Assembly (NCBI RefSeq): GCF_021026345.1
Contig: NZ_JAJNCZ010000007.1
Span: forward strand, 124,001-188,000
Direction of reading: 5' to 3'
Length of the DNA: 64,000 bases
DNA from: Rhizobium sp. GN54
GTDB lineage: Bacteria > Pseudomonadota > Alphaproteobacteria > Rhizobiales > Rhizobiaceae
Made by a program: the position numbers and the translations under genes. Positions 29,070 to 38,369 of the stretch are shown piece after piece. The notes below the pieces were generated by a model. That model was not told the DNA's origin and made no database searches. It saw nothing but the letters and a program-made list of their open reading frames with translations. How positions within the stretch are numbered: position 1 is the first letter of the stretch; every line of letters begins with the position of its first letter.

Positions 29070-29837
29070 TTAACGGCTGCGGCGCCGGTAGCGCATCACC
29101 TCGAAGCGCGCCGCCAGCCCGTCATAGAGCATGAGCCGGCCGACGAGCGGTTTGCCGGCGCCGGTGACGAGCTTGATCGCTTCCATCGCAATCAACGTGC
29201 CGACGACGCCGGTCAGGGCGCCGACGATGCCGGCCTCGGCGCAGGAGGGGACGACGCCCGGTGGCGGCGGCGCGGGGAAGAGATCGCGGTAGCCGGGGTT
29301 CTGCCGCCCGTCCGCATCGGTCTCCCACGGCTTCAGCACCGTCAGCGAGCCGTCGAAGCGGCCGACCGCTCCGGTGACGAGCGGCAGGCGTGCCGCCTCC
29401 GCCGCATCGGCTGCGGCATAGCGGGTCTCGAAATTGTCGGAGCCGTCGATCAGGAGATCGAAGCCCGCGAGCAGGCCTGGGGCCGCCTCGAGGGTGAAGC
29501 GCGTGTCGAAACCCGTCACGCGGACATGCGGATTGATCGCGGCGATCGCCGAAGCCGCACTTTCGATCTTGCTGCGACCGATGGCGCCGGTGCCATGGAT
29601 CACCTGCCGCTGCAGGTTCGACAGCGACACGGTGTCGTCGTCGACGATACCGATATGCCCGACGCCGGCGGCAGCGAGATATTGCAGGACCGGCGCGCCA
29701 AGGCCGCCGGCGCCGATCACCAGAACGGCGGCATTCTTCAGCTTCTGCTGACCCGCGCCGCCGATTTCGGCCAGCACGATGTGGCGCCGGTAGCGCTCGA
29801 TCTCGTCGGGTCCCAGGGGTTGTTCTTCGGTCGTCAC
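29070..29837 (-). CDS. MoeB/ThiF-family adenylyltransferase without zinc cysteines
   Basis: A 255-residue E1-like enzyme that adenylates the C-terminus of a ubiquitin-like sulfur carrier. It shows the ATP loop IGAGGLGAPVLQYLAAAGVG, the DDDTVSLSNLQRQ segment and the DGSDNFETRY motif. Its only cysteine is in VVPSCAEAG. The two CxxC pairs that hold zinc in E. coli MoeB are absent. The start is GTG at 29837, preceded by a GGAG. No molybdopterin or thiamine gene is adjacent, so which carrier it serves is open. Confidence 0.85.
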   Translation of the reverse strand: MTTEEQPLGPDEIERYRRHIVLAEIGGAGQQKLKNAAVLVIGAGGLGAPVLQYLAAAGVGHIGIVDDDTVSLSNLQRQVIHGTGAIGRSKIESAASAIAAINPHVRVTGFDTRFTLEAAPGLLAGFDLLIDGSDNFETRYAAADAAEAARLPLVTGAVGRFDGSLTVLKPWETDADGRQNPGYRDLFPAPPPPGVVPSCAEAGIVGALTGVVGTLIAMEAIKLVTGAGKPLVGRLMLYDGLAARFEVMRYRRRSR

Positions 29838-29857
29838 GCGCGATCTCCGCCAGTTGC

Positions 29858-30982
29858 CTATCCGGCGATCGTACCGTTTTCCACCGTCAGGAAGCGGGCG
29901 CGATCGCCGAGGGCTTCGAACATGGCACGATCGGTCCCGGTCATGAAGGCCTGGCCGCCGAGCGCATCCACGCGATCGAACAGCGCCGCCCTGCGGCCTT
30001 CGTCGAGATGGGCGGAAATCTCGTCCAGCAGCAGGACGGGCGCATGTCCCGTCATGCCGGCGACGAGCCCCGCATGGGCGAGGACGATGCCGACCAGGAG
30101 CGCCTTCTGCTCTCCGGTCGAGCAGCGCGCCGCGTCCATGTCCTTCTCGCGGTGCCGGATCATGAGGTCGACCCGATGCGGGCCGTCCAGCGTCCGGCCG
30201 GCGGCTGCGTCGCGAAAACGGCCGTCGCGCAGGGTGGCGGCGTAGATCTCCTCGATCTCGTAGGCCGGCCGATCGAGCACGTCGTCGAGAAAGCCTGTGA
30301 GCGCCATCGTCGAAGTGGGGAACGGTCCCTCGTCGCGCGACGCCTCGACGAGGTCGGCGAGGAGGCCCACGAGTTCGCGCCGCGCCAGTGCCATGGCGAC
30401 GCCGAGCTCGGCCATCTGCAGCTCCAGCCCGTCCAGCCAGCGCGCATCGGGCCGCGGCTCCGAGAGCAGCCGGTTGCGGCCGCGCATGGCCTTTTCGAAG
30501 TCCGCCGCCCGCCGCCCGTGCTCGGGATCGAGCGAAAGGACGAGGCGATCGAGAAAGCGGCGACGGTCGGAGGATGCGCCGGTGAAGAGCCCGTCCATGG
30601 ACGGCGTCAGCCAGACGACGCGCAGATGGTCCAGAAGCTCGTCGACCGAACGGGCCGCGGTCCCGTTCAGCCTGAGACGGCGCGACTGGCCCTCCTCGCC
30701 CGCCTCCGTGCCGGTGCCGATCTCGACCTCGCCCTGCATGCCGTCGATCGCCGCGAAGACGCTGAAGCCCGCCGGCGCGCCCTCGCGCGCAACGTCGGCA
30801 TAGGAGGCGCGCCTGAGGCCGCGGCCGGGGGTCAGGAAGGAGACCGCCTCCATCAGGTTCGTCTTGCCGGCCCCATTCGCGCCGGTCAGCACGACATGGC
30901 GACTGTCGAGCCCGAGCGCGACGGTCGCATAGTTGCGAAAATCGTGCAGCTTCAGACTGAAAAGGGTGACCTTGTGGGGCAT
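29858..30982 (-). CDS. recF: DNA replication and repair protein RecF
   Basis: A 374-residue SMC-like ATPase that loads RecA at gapped DNA together with RecO and RecR. Walker A is TGANGAGKTN, the signature is CSTGEQKALL and Walker B is PVLLLDEISAHLD. The ATG at MPHKVTLFSLKL matches the usual RecF beginning; the longer upstream frame has no similarity. As in other Rhizobiaceae, recF is not in a dnaA-dnaN-recF-gyrB operon here. Confidence 0.95.
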   Translation of the reverse strand: MPHKVTLFSLKLHDFRNYATVALGLDSRHVVLTGANGAGKTNLMEAVSFLTPGRGLRRASYADVAREGAPAGFSVFAAIDGMQGEVEIGTGTEAGEEGQSRRLRLNGTAARSVDELLDHLRVVWLTPSMDGLFTGASSDRRRFLDRLVLSLDPEHGRRAADFEKAMRGRNRLLSEPRPDARWLDGLELQMAELGVAMALARRELVGLLADLVEASRDEGPFPTSTMALTGFLDDVLDRPAYEIEEIYAATLRDGRFRDAAAGRTLDGPHRVDLMIRHREKDMDAARCSTGEQKALLVGIVLAHAGLVAGMTGHAPVLLLDEISAHLDEGRRAALFDRVDALGGQAFMTGTDRAMFEALGDRARFLTVENGTIAG

Positions 30983-31165
30983 CGGGATCCGGATCTTTCG
31001 CCAGAGAGCTATGCCGAAGCGGGCGCCAAGGCAAGGCCCGCCCGTCGAATACGAGCCGTTCCCGGCAATCGCTCCGGTTGCGTTCACCGGGCCTTAACGC
31101 CTCATCGGGACAATGTCGCGGCCGTATCCGCCGCCTGTTGGGGCCGGTCCACCCCCAGGAACGCT

Positions 31166-32041
31166 ATGTCGCCAAACGAACCATCATTCCGTCTCTCGCT
31201 TGTGGTTGCCACGCTCGGCCGTTCGGACGAACTGGCGCGGCTTTTGGGCTCGCTCGCGGCACAGACGATCTCCGACTTCGAGGTCATCATCGTCGACCAG
31301 AACAGCGACGACCGCGTGCTGGGCCCGATCGCGCAGCATGCCGAAAGCTTGGAGATCGTCCATGTCAGGACGCCGAGGAAGGGCGTCTGCCGGGCCCGCA
31401 ACCTCGGCGCCTCCATGGCGCGCGGCGAATGGCTGATGTTTCCGGACGACGATTGCTGGTATCCGGAAGATCTGCTGGATCGCTACCGGCAGGTGACCGA
31501 AGCCACACCCGCCGACTTTCATTGCGGCCGCGCCACCAATGCGGCGGGACAGACGATCATGGGTACGTTCGAGAGCCAGCCGGTGCGGATCCGGCGCGGC
31601 AACGTCTGGACGACGCTGATCGAATGGATGCTGACGGTGCGAAAGGACGACTTCACGGCTGCGGGCGGGTTCGACGAGAAGATCGGGCCCGGTTCGGGCA
31701 CGCCATGGGGCGCCTACGAGGTGCAGGATTTCGTGCTGACGCTGCTGGAGCGCGGCCTGGCCGGCCGGTACGATCCGATGCTCGCAGGCCACCATCCCGA
31801 GGACATGACCGACCAGACCGTTCCGGCGAACATCGCCAAGATCCGCTGCTACAGCGCCGGTCTCGGCTATGTGATGCGCAAGCACGGTTTCGGTCTTTCC
31901 GGTTTCCTGCCGCGTCTCCTGCGGCCGCTCGCGGGAATGAGCATCTATGCGCTGACCGGCCGCCCGGCGATGGCGCGGCGATCACAGCAGATCCTGGTCG
32001 GCCGCTGGGACGGCTGGCGAAAGGCGGCCGGCGCGGCCTGA
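31166..32041 (+). CDS. GT2-family glycosyltransferase
   Basis: A 291-residue family 2 glycosyltransferase. It begins with LSLVVATLGRSDELARLLGS and has the nucleotide-sugar motif ARGEWLMFPDDDCWYPEDL, whose Asp cluster binds the metal. No membrane helix is predicted except possibly a weak C-terminal amphipathic segment, so it probably acts at the inner face of the membrane on a lipid-linked acceptor. It opens the polysaccharide locus and is followed 115 bases later by the tandem hydrolase. Confidence 0.88.
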   Translation: MSPNEPSFRLSLVVATLGRSDELARLLGSLAAQTISDFEVIIVDQNSDDRVLGPIAQHAESLEIVHVRTPRKGVCRARNLGASMARGEWLMFPDDDCWYPEDLLDRYRQVTEATPADFHCGRATNAAGQTIMGTFESQPVRIRRGNVWTTLIEWMLTVRKDDFTAAGGFDEKIGPGSGTPWGAYEVQDFVLTLLERGLAGRYDPMLAGHHPEDMTDQTVPANIAKIRCYSAGLGYVMRKHGFGLSGFLPRLLRPLAGMSIYALTGRPAMARRSQQILVGRWDGWRKAAGAA

Positions 32042-32156
32042 GACCGAGGTCCGGCAGGATATCTTAAGAGTTGAAAGCTAGGGTCTGCACCCTGGGGTCG
32101 TGACCGGCGGTTGCGGCTGTGACGGATAACGGCTGCCGGCCAGCGGAGCGACGACC

Positions 32157-33953
32157 ATGCTGCGAACGAACGACCTTGCGGTGGACGCCGCCGGAAGCGC
32201 CTCCTGGGCGCCCGGATCGGCCGCCCTGCCCGTCTGCTTTGCCGGGACCGTCGGCCTCTTCACGCCACCGATGGCGGGTACGACGCCGTCCGACTGTGCC
32301 GTGCTCTTCCTCAGCCCATGGGGCTTCGAGGAGATGTGCACACGCAAGCTCTGGCGGGAGCTCGCCGAAGGCTTCGCCGGCCTCGGGATCGCGAGCCTGC
32401 GCTTCGACTATCCCGGCACGGGCGATTCGCTCGATCCGATGGAATTTTCCGGCGGCCTGCCGGTCTGGCAAAAGGCGATCGGGGCCGCCGCCGCCGAACT
32501 GCGCATGCTCTCCGGCGCGAGACGGCTGATCCTTGTCGGACACGGGCTGGGAGCGACGTTCTCGATCCTTTTCGGGCGGCAGCTCGGGGCGGTCGAGGCA
32601 ACGGTGCTGATGGCACCGGTGGTCAGCGGGCGCTTCTATCTGCGCGAGCTTTCCGCCTGGTCGAAGATGGTGGACGACGGCCTCGGGCTGACCGAGGAGC
32701 AGCGCCTGACGGGGAAGACCTCGGTCGCGGGCCTCGTCATGCCGGAGGACGTGGCAGCCGCAGTGCGTGCGATCAACCTTCAGGCCACCGATGCCGCGCC
32801 GGCCGGGTCGATCCTGATGGTGCACCGGCCGACCCGGGACAATGAGGCGGCCCTCGCCGCACGGCTGGAAGAGCTGGGTGCCGCGGTCTGCCGGAAGCCT
32901 TATCTCGGCTATGACGAGCTCGTCTCCAACCCCACGCTCGCCATCCAGCCCGAAACGGTCGTGCAGCACGTCATTGAATGGGTTGTGACGCTGGCGGCCG
33001 CGGCCGGGCCTGCGTGCGGGCCGCAACTTGCGCCGTCCCCGGCCGTTCTGGAAGGCGACGGCTTTGCCGAAGAGCCGTTGCGGTTCGGGCCGGCCGGCCG
33101 ACTGTCCGGCATCCACTGCCGGCCGGCCGTTCCGCGGCGCGGCGCCGCCGTGATCCTGCTCGGCACCGCCTACGACCGGCATGCCGGGTGGGCGCGCTCG
33201 ACCGTGGACACAGCCCGGTTGCTCGCCCGGCAGGGCGTTGCGTCCCTCCGGTTCGACGCCGCCAATGTCGGCGACAGCCCGCCGGTGGACGGTGCGGCGG
33301 GGCAGGTGCTCTTTTCCGAGGGGCAGAAGGACGACGTGCGCGCCGCCCTCGATCTGATGGCCGCGCGGCAGCTGACGCCCGCCGTCCTTGCCGGACGATG
33401 TAGCGGCGCCTACCTCGCCTTCCAGAGCGCCATCGACGAGCCGCGCTGCCGGAGCGTCGTCGCCGTCAATCCCTTCACCTTCGTGTGGGACCGGGATGAA
33501 GAGGTCGATGCAGCGCTGCGGTACAATCCGCGCTCGCTCGGCGACTATCGCAAGCGGGCGTTGCGGCTGGACACCTTGCGTCGGCTGGCTTCCGGCCAGA
33601 TCGATCTCCGGCGTGCCGCAGCCAATATCGGCAAGCAACTCGGCCGTCGGGCCGCGCTGATGGCGCCGGGCCCACTGGGGCGCCTGTCGAAATACGGCCG
33701 GCTGCGGCAGGCGGTGCTTTCAGCCTTCCGCTCGCTCGCCGAACGGCGCGTGCCGGTGCGGCTGATCTATAGCGATACCGACGTGGGGCTGGAGCGCTAC
33801 CACGCCTATTTCGGGGCCGACGGATCCGGCATGAACGCGTTTAAGAATGTCACGGTCGAGATCGTCCCCGATGCCGACCACAACCTGTCGCCGCCCGCCG
33901 CCAGGGCTCTCCTGCAACAGCGGATCCTCGAGGCGGCGCTCGCCGCCGACTGA
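32157..33953 (+). CDS. Tandem alpha/beta-hydrolase with altered nucleophiles
   Basis: A 598-residue protein made of two alpha/beta-hydrolase domains. The first (about 40-280) has RFDYPGTGDS and LVGHGLGATFS, where Gly130 replaces the usual nucleophilic Ser, so it is probably inactive or binding-only. The second (about 320-598) has RFDAANVGDS and AGRCSGAYL, with Cys415 at the nucleophile position, Asp540 (YSDTD) and His575 (DADHN) completing a possible triad. A Cys nucleophile is known from dienelactone hydrolase and some thioesterase-like proteins. There is no signal peptide. It may handle a thioester or acyl group in the polysaccharide locus (inference). Confidence 0.8.
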   Translation: MLRTNDLAVDAAGSASWAPGSAALPVCFAGTVGLFTPPMAGTTPSDCAVLFLSPWGFEEMCTRKLWRELAEGFAGLGIASLRFDYPGTGDSLDPMEFSGGLPVWQKAIGAAAAELRMLSGARRLILVGHGLGATFSILFGRQLGAVEATVLMAPVVSGRFYLRELSAWSKMVDDGLGLTEEQRLTGKTSVAGLVMPEDVAAAVRAINLQATDAAPAGSILMVHRPTRDNEAALAARLEELGAAVCRKPYLGYDELVSNPTLAIQPETVVQHVIEWVVTLAAAAGPACGPQLAPSPAVLEGDGFAEEPLRFGPAGRLSGIHCRPAVPRRGAAVILLGTAYDRHAGWARSTVDTARLLARQGVASLRFDAANVGDSPPVDGAAGQVLFSEGQKDDVRAALDLMAARQLTPAVLAGRCSGAYLAFQSAIDEPRCRSVVAVNPFTFVWDRDEEVDAALRYNPRSLGDYRKRALRLDTLRRLASGQIDLRRAAANIGKQLGRRAALMAPGPLGRLSKYGRLRQAVLSAFRSLAERRVPVRLIYSDTDVGLERYHAYFGADGSGMNAFKNVTVEIVPDADHNLSPPAARALLQQRILEAALAAD

Positions 33954-33995
33954 GCGACGCGGGCGGAACGTTGCGACAGAGGCGGTCGTTCTCGG

Positions 33996-36461
33996 TCAAA
34001 AGGAAACCGGAGCAGGCAGGTTCAGGGCGGACAGCTCTCCGCCGGGGCGTTCCGCGGCGCCCGTGCGGACCAGCCGGATGACCTGTTCCCCGCCGGGAGA
34101 AAGATGGAACCAGTTGTCCGAGGGCAGGAAGCCCGGGCAATCGATGTGGACAGACTGCAGCAGCCGGTCCGCCCCGATCCGCAGTTGCCAGCCGCCCTCC
34201 GCCTCCTCCAGCGCGACGGTCGCCGTTGCCGGATGAAGGGCACGCGCACGGCCCTGCGGGAAATGGAAGGCTTCAGCGACGATCGTCGGACTGTCACCGT
34301 CCCGCAGGCTCGCAATGGTCACGTCATGGGCGGGCGGACCGAAGCGGAAGGCATAGGTCGTGTCGAAGAAGGCGCCGAAGAGATCGGTGGCGGCGAAGGT
34401 GGCGGCACCGCGCGCCGCAAGCGTCAGGGCGCGCCGCCCGGTGACGACGGGCTGACGGCCGTCGCGCAGGCAGGTGAGATCGACGGTCAGTTCGCGTCCT
34501 TGATCCGTCTCGTTGATCACGTGCACGTCGAGACCGTTGGTGCCCTCGTCGGAGAGCAGCACCTGGAGCGGGCGGAAGGCGCGCCGCAGCGCGTGCCAGG
34601 CCGGCTTCGGCAGGCCGGTGGCATCGACGACGCCCCAGCCTGCGCCCGGCATGAGGTCCTGGAGCGTCCAGACGAGCGCGCCGTTGCAGCTCGACTGCGG
34701 CCGCCGCCACTCGGCATATGTCGCCTCCATGACCTCGCCGCTGACCGCGCGGGAGATATCGAGGTAGCGCGCCGGGTCCTCGCGTCGCAGGCGCGCAGGA
34801 TCGCAATCGTAGAGCAGGCCGAGATAGTGTTCGCGCACGTCCTCGAAATCCCAGGAGGCGCCGCGGTCGCGCGGGATTCGGGATTTCCAGCGCGGGTCGT
34901 GCACGGCGGGAACGGGCAGATGCGCGTCGAGCGTCACCTGCTCCGGGACATTGGCGAAAGCCAGCGATTCGGCCGCAAAGCGCACCCCGGCCCGGCGCGC
35001 ATCCTCGAGCGGCCGGCAATAGGCGCCGACGCCGTAATAATGGGCGACGCCCGCATTGGAGGAGAACGGCAGGGCGCCGCCAAAGGGCGCGTTGGGGACA
35101 AAGGGGACGTCCGGGCGCAGCGCCCGGACGATCTCGGGCAGGACCGCATCCGTCAGCGGCCCATTCCCGGCCTCGGCCGGCAGACCGAGCATCGCCGCCT
35201 GCTGGAATACCTCGCTGCCGCCGCAGAGAACAGCCAGCGCTGGCGAAGCGGCCGTGCGCTGCAGGAACTGTTCGACCTCGGTTTTCAGCAGGGCGACGAA
35301 ATCTCCGTCTGCAGCCGGATAGTCGAAGTTCGCCAGCATGACGTCCTGCCAGACGAGAATGCCGAGCTCGTCGCACAGCTCGAAGAAGGCATTGCTCTCA
35401 TAGGCCATGGTGCCGCCGATGCGCAGCAGGTTCATGCCCGCGCCGGCGGCCAGCCTCAAGGTCGGTTCATAGGCCGCCCGCGTGCCCGGCAGGTCGACGA
35501 TGTCGGCATTCGTCCAGACCGCGCCGCGGCAGAAGACCGGGACCCCGTTCACCCGCAGGGCGAAACCGCGGCCGTCCGCACCGGTATCGATATCGATGCG
35601 GCGGAAACCGGTGCGACCGAGCGCATGGCTCTCGCCGTCGATTTCGACCTCGACCCCGTGCAGAACCGGCCGGCCATGCGTGTGCGGCCACCAGGCCGCA
35701 ACGTCGGGGATGGCGAGCTTGCCCTGCCACCGGCCATCGGCGCCGCGCTCCATGGCCGCCGTGACGCCGGCGCAGCGCAGAAGGGCGGGGCGGGCGCCGT
35801 CGCCGGCCAGGAACGATACGGCCAGATGCCCGGTGCCGTCCGGCGCGAGCGTCGCGGCCATGCGGATGTCTGCTGGCTCGGCAGGCTGCGGCCGCACGAG
35901 GCGGACGGGGCGATAGGGACCGAGCGCATGCACGGAAGGACACCATCCCGGCATCCGGCCGAGCAGCGTCGTTCGGGTGAGCCGGACGCCTTGCGGAACG
36001 ATCATCTGCGGACGCCAGCGAGCACGCGGGCCGCGTCGCTCGAGATGCGGCCCGAGCGCGCGGAAGCAGATCGCCAGACGATCCCTGCCGGTGACCTGCA
36101 CGTCGATCTCGTGGGCCACGAACATCGAGCGGGAGGAAAGCCGGAGCTCGCCGTTCCAGTAGACGTCCGCGATCGTCGCGAGGCCCTCCAGCGCAAGCAC
36201 GGCTGGACCCGGTGTCTCGCCGACGCGCTCGAGCAGGTACCACGCATCATAGCCGTCGAGCGGCATCGGATCGTCGCGGTCGAAGCGTCCTGCGCGTTCC
36301 AGCGCGCCCGCGACCGTGCCCGGCACCGGCGCATCCAGCATTTCCACATCGGGACCGATCATGGAGGGATCGGACCACGCCCCGGCTGCGACAAGGCACA
36401 GCTTCCAGCCCTTCTCCAGGTCCACGATCTGCGGGGACGCGCCTTCGGCCGCTTCGCTCAT
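33996..36461 (-). CDS. Glycoside hydrolase family 2 (beta-mannosidase-like)
   Basis: An 821-residue protein. The N-terminal jelly-roll (AIADVYWNGEL-like segment at about 90, then an Ig-like domain) precedes the TIM barrel. The likely acid/base is Glu417 in CGGSEV and the nucleophile Glu498 in RFAAESLAF, 81 residues apart as expected for GH2; NLLRIGGTMAYES and WQDVMLANF are beta-mannosidase-like. No signal peptide is seen, so it may act on internalised or cytoplasmic glycans. It is 13 bases upstream of the DUF1839 gene's stop side, on the same strand as that operon and downstream of it. Confidence 0.88.
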   Translation of the reverse strand: MSEAAEGASPQIVDLEKGWKLCLVAAGAWSDPSMIGPDVEMLDAPVPGTVAGALERAGRFDRDDPMPLDGYDAWYLLERVGETPGPAVLALEGLATIADVYWNGELRLSSRSMFVAHEIDVQVTGRDRLAICFRALGPHLERRGPRARWRPQMIVPQGVRLTRTTLLGRMPGWCPSVHALGPYRPVRLVRPQPAEPADIRMAATLAPDGTGHLAVSFLAGDGARPALLRCAGVTAAMERGADGRWQGKLAIPDVAAWWPHTHGRPVLHGVEVEIDGESHALGRTGFRRIDIDTGADGRGFALRVNGVPVFCRGAVWTNADIVDLPGTRAAYEPTLRLAAGAGMNLLRIGGTMAYESNAFFELCDELGILVWQDVMLANFDYPAADGDFVALLKTEVEQFLQRTAASPALAVLCGGSEVFQQAAMLGLPAEAGNGPLTDAVLPEIVRALRPDVPFVPNAPFGGALPFSSNAGVAHYYGVGAYCRPLEDARRAGVRFAAESLAFANVPEQVTLDAHLPVPAVHDPRWKSRIPRDRGASWDFEDVREHYLGLLYDCDPARLRREDPARYLDISRAVSGEVMEATYAEWRRPQSSCNGALVWTLQDLMPGAGWGVVDATGLPKPAWHALRRAFRPLQVLLSDEGTNGLDVHVINETDQGRELTVDLTCLRDGRQPVVTGRRALTLAARGAATFAATDLFGAFFDTTYAFRFGPPAHDVTIASLRDGDSPTIVAEAFHFPQGRARALHPATATVALEEAEGGWQLRIGADRLLQSVHIDCPGFLPSDNWFHLSPGGEQVIRLVRTGAAERPGGELSALNLPAPVSF

Positions 36462-36474
36462 GCGCCCTCCGGCC

Positions 36475-37449
36475 TCAGTCGACGCGGCGTTCGAGAACGG
36501 CGATCATCTCGTCCCAGGCCGAGACTGCCGGGTCGAGCGCGGTCGCAAGAGGCTCGAAACGCTTGCGGGTGACCGCGCGGGCGAGCTGGAACTGCACCGA
36601 CTTGGCGTTCTCGGCGATGCGACGCGCGGCCGCTGCGGCGTCGGTCAGCGTGCCGTCCGGGGCGATCCAGTCGAGATGGCTGGCGGCAAGTTCGAAATTG
36701 GCACCGAGCTGGCGCAGCGTGTTGAAGGCATATTTGTGGAAGAAGCCGAAGGGCCGCTCCGCGACAGCCTCCACCTGGCCGGGAAAGACGGCGGCGAAGG
36801 CGGCGACGGGATTGTCCGCCGGCCGGCGCTGCAGATGGAAGCGCAACAGGCGGCGGGCGGCCCTTGCCGTGTCGGTCTCGGCCGGACGCGCGGCGGGGAA
36901 CTTCGCGAATTCCGTATAGGGCAGGAACGGCAGCGCATCGGCCGGCGCATCAAGCTGGAACAGGCCGTCGAAATCCTCGCCTTCGAGCCGGAAGAAGCCG
37001 GCATTGTGGAAGTAGTCGAGCGTGCGGCTTCCAAGGTCCAGCCGGTTGATCGCCACCGTCGTCTTGCCGTGCTCCAGCCGGTAGGCGACGCCGCGCGTGT
37101 CGGGCATGTAGAAACTGTCCATCTCGACGAGGCACAGGCGACCACGGCCGATCTGTTCGGCGACGTGGCGTTCGACGCGGTCATAGATCGCAAGCTCGGT
37201 GCAGCGGATGCCGTAGAGGACTTCGAGGTCCTCGAGCGGCACCTTGAAGAAGGTGAACTGGTCGCCCTCGAAATCCTGCGTCAGCGTGAAGCCCAGCATC
37301 GCCTCCGGCGGCAGCGCCTGCGCGCCCAGAACCTCGATCCACAGGTCGACATAGCAGTTGGTTTCCGGCCACATGCGCTCGTGATCGTGCAGCGCGTGCG
37401 GCCGGTAGGTGGCGGGATCAAGCCCGGGAAAGACGGAAGCTACGCCCAA
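36475..37449 (-). CDS. DUF1839 family protein, candidate aminoacyl transferase
   Basis: A 324-residue protein recognised as DUF1839, a family found beside amino acid:carrier-protein ligases. There is no ATG; the best start is TTG at 37449, directly after the ligase stop (37452-37454). Conserved-looking polar residues are Cys32 in PETNCYVDLW, Asp111 in LVEMDSFYMPDT, His127 in LEHGKTTVAI and Asp145 in LDYFHN. The order Cys, His, Asp with these secondary-structure surroundings resembles papain-like folds, including the BtrH acyltransferase of butirosin synthesis. I infer transfer of an aminoacyl group from the carrier; this is not established. Confidence 0.72.
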   Translation of the reverse strand: MGVASVFPGLDPATYRPHALHDHERMWPETNCYVDLWIEVLGAQALPPEAMLGFTLTQDFEGDQFTFFKVPLEDLEVLYGIRCTELAIYDRVERHVAEQIGRGRLCLVEMDSFYMPDTRGVAYRLEHGKTTVAINRLDLGSRTLDYFHNAGFFRLEGEDFDGLFQLDAPADALPFLPYTEFAKFPAARPAETDTARAARRLLRFHLQRRPADNPVAAFAAVFPGQVEAVAERPFGFFHKYAFNTLRQLGANFELAASHLDWIAPDGTLTDAAAAARRIAENAKSVQFQLARAVTRKRFEPLATALDPAVSAWDEMIAVLERRVD

Positions 37450-37451
37450 GG

Positions 37452-38363
37452 TCAGCCCCAGAGGGTCTTGCGGACGCTTTCCGGCCAGTCGGCGACGTCG
37501 AGACCGTGGGTGTGGAACAGAGCGAGCGCGATGCGTTCCAGGCCGAAGCCGACGCAGGCGGTGTGCGCCACGCTGCCATCCTCCATGGTCAGGCCCCACT
37601 TCGTGCCGAACGCATCCTGATGATAGTTGAAGCTCATGCAGGCCGTGGGTCTCGCGACCGAGGTGATCGGGATCAGGAGCTCGAACTTCAGGTTCTGGTC
37701 GCGCTGGTTGTTGGCCAGCATCTTGCCGGCGCGGCCGAAGAAGGGATCGTTGGCGACATCGATCGTCACCTCGAGGCCGACCTCCTTCATCATCTGCACG
37801 CCGCGGTCCATCCAGGACTGGCGGAAATCGGTGACATGCTTCTCCGTGCCCATGCAGACATATTCGCGCATGCGGAAGAGCTGCTGGCGAGCCGGGTCCT
37901 GCGAAGGTTCGTGGCGGAAACAGTAGGACTGCAGGTCGTAGAGCGCGCCCTTTGCCGGGATCGCCCCGCGTCTGGCAACCGTCGGATAGAGCGGGTAGCA
38001 GGCGGCCGGCGTCAGGACGATATCGGTTGCCTTCTGGTCCTTCGTCCAGTCCTCCTCGCCCACTTCCATGCACTTCAGCAGGCTCATGTGGTCGAGTTCG
38101 TTGCCGCAGAAGGAATGGACGGTGCCGGCCAGCTGCGGGAAGCTCTTCATGTAGCCGCTCTTTTCGAAGAAGGCGCGGTTCATGCCCGGCGGGAAGCGCA
38201 TGGCTTCCGCGCCGTCGGCGCCGCCGACACGGTCGATCAGGCGCTCGAAGGCGAGGATGACGTCCTCGAACCGGCCGCTGCGGCCATAGAGCCCTTCAAC
38301 GCCGGTGTCGATCAGAAGGCCGGAATCGAACAGGCGTTCGAGAAACGAGGTCTGCATATCCAT
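37452..38363 (-). CDS. Amino acid--[carrier protein] ligase (class II synthetase-like)
   Basis: A 303-residue relative of atypical seryl-tRNA synthetase catalytic cores, lacking a tRNA-binding domain. Class II motif 2 is [17 protein letters not shown] and motif 3 is GFGLERIAL. The zinc ligands of this family are in place: Cys122 (AACYP), Glu167 (MREYV) and Cys270 (HTACV). Characterised homologues from Bradyrhizobium and Agrobacterium activate glycine or alanine and load it on the phosphopantetheine of a small carrier protein. The carrier gene is two genes upstream in the same operon. Which amino acid is used here is not readable. Confidence 0.9.
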   Translation of the reverse strand: MDMQTSFLERLFDSGLLIDTGVEGLYGRSGRFEDVILAFERLIDRVGGADGAEAMRFPPGMNRAFFEKSGYMKSFPQLAGTVHSFCGNELDHMSLLKCMEVGEEDWTKDQKATDIVLTPAACYPLYPTVARRGAIPAKGALYDLQSYCFRHEPSQDPARQQLFRMREYVCMGTEKHVTDFRQSWMDRGVQMMKEVGLEVTIDVANDPFFGRAGKMLANNQRDQNLKFELLIPITSVARPTACMSFNYHQDAFGTKWGLTMEDGSVAHTACVGFGLERIALALFHTHGLDVADWPESVRKTLWG

Positions 38364-38369
38364 GGTTCT

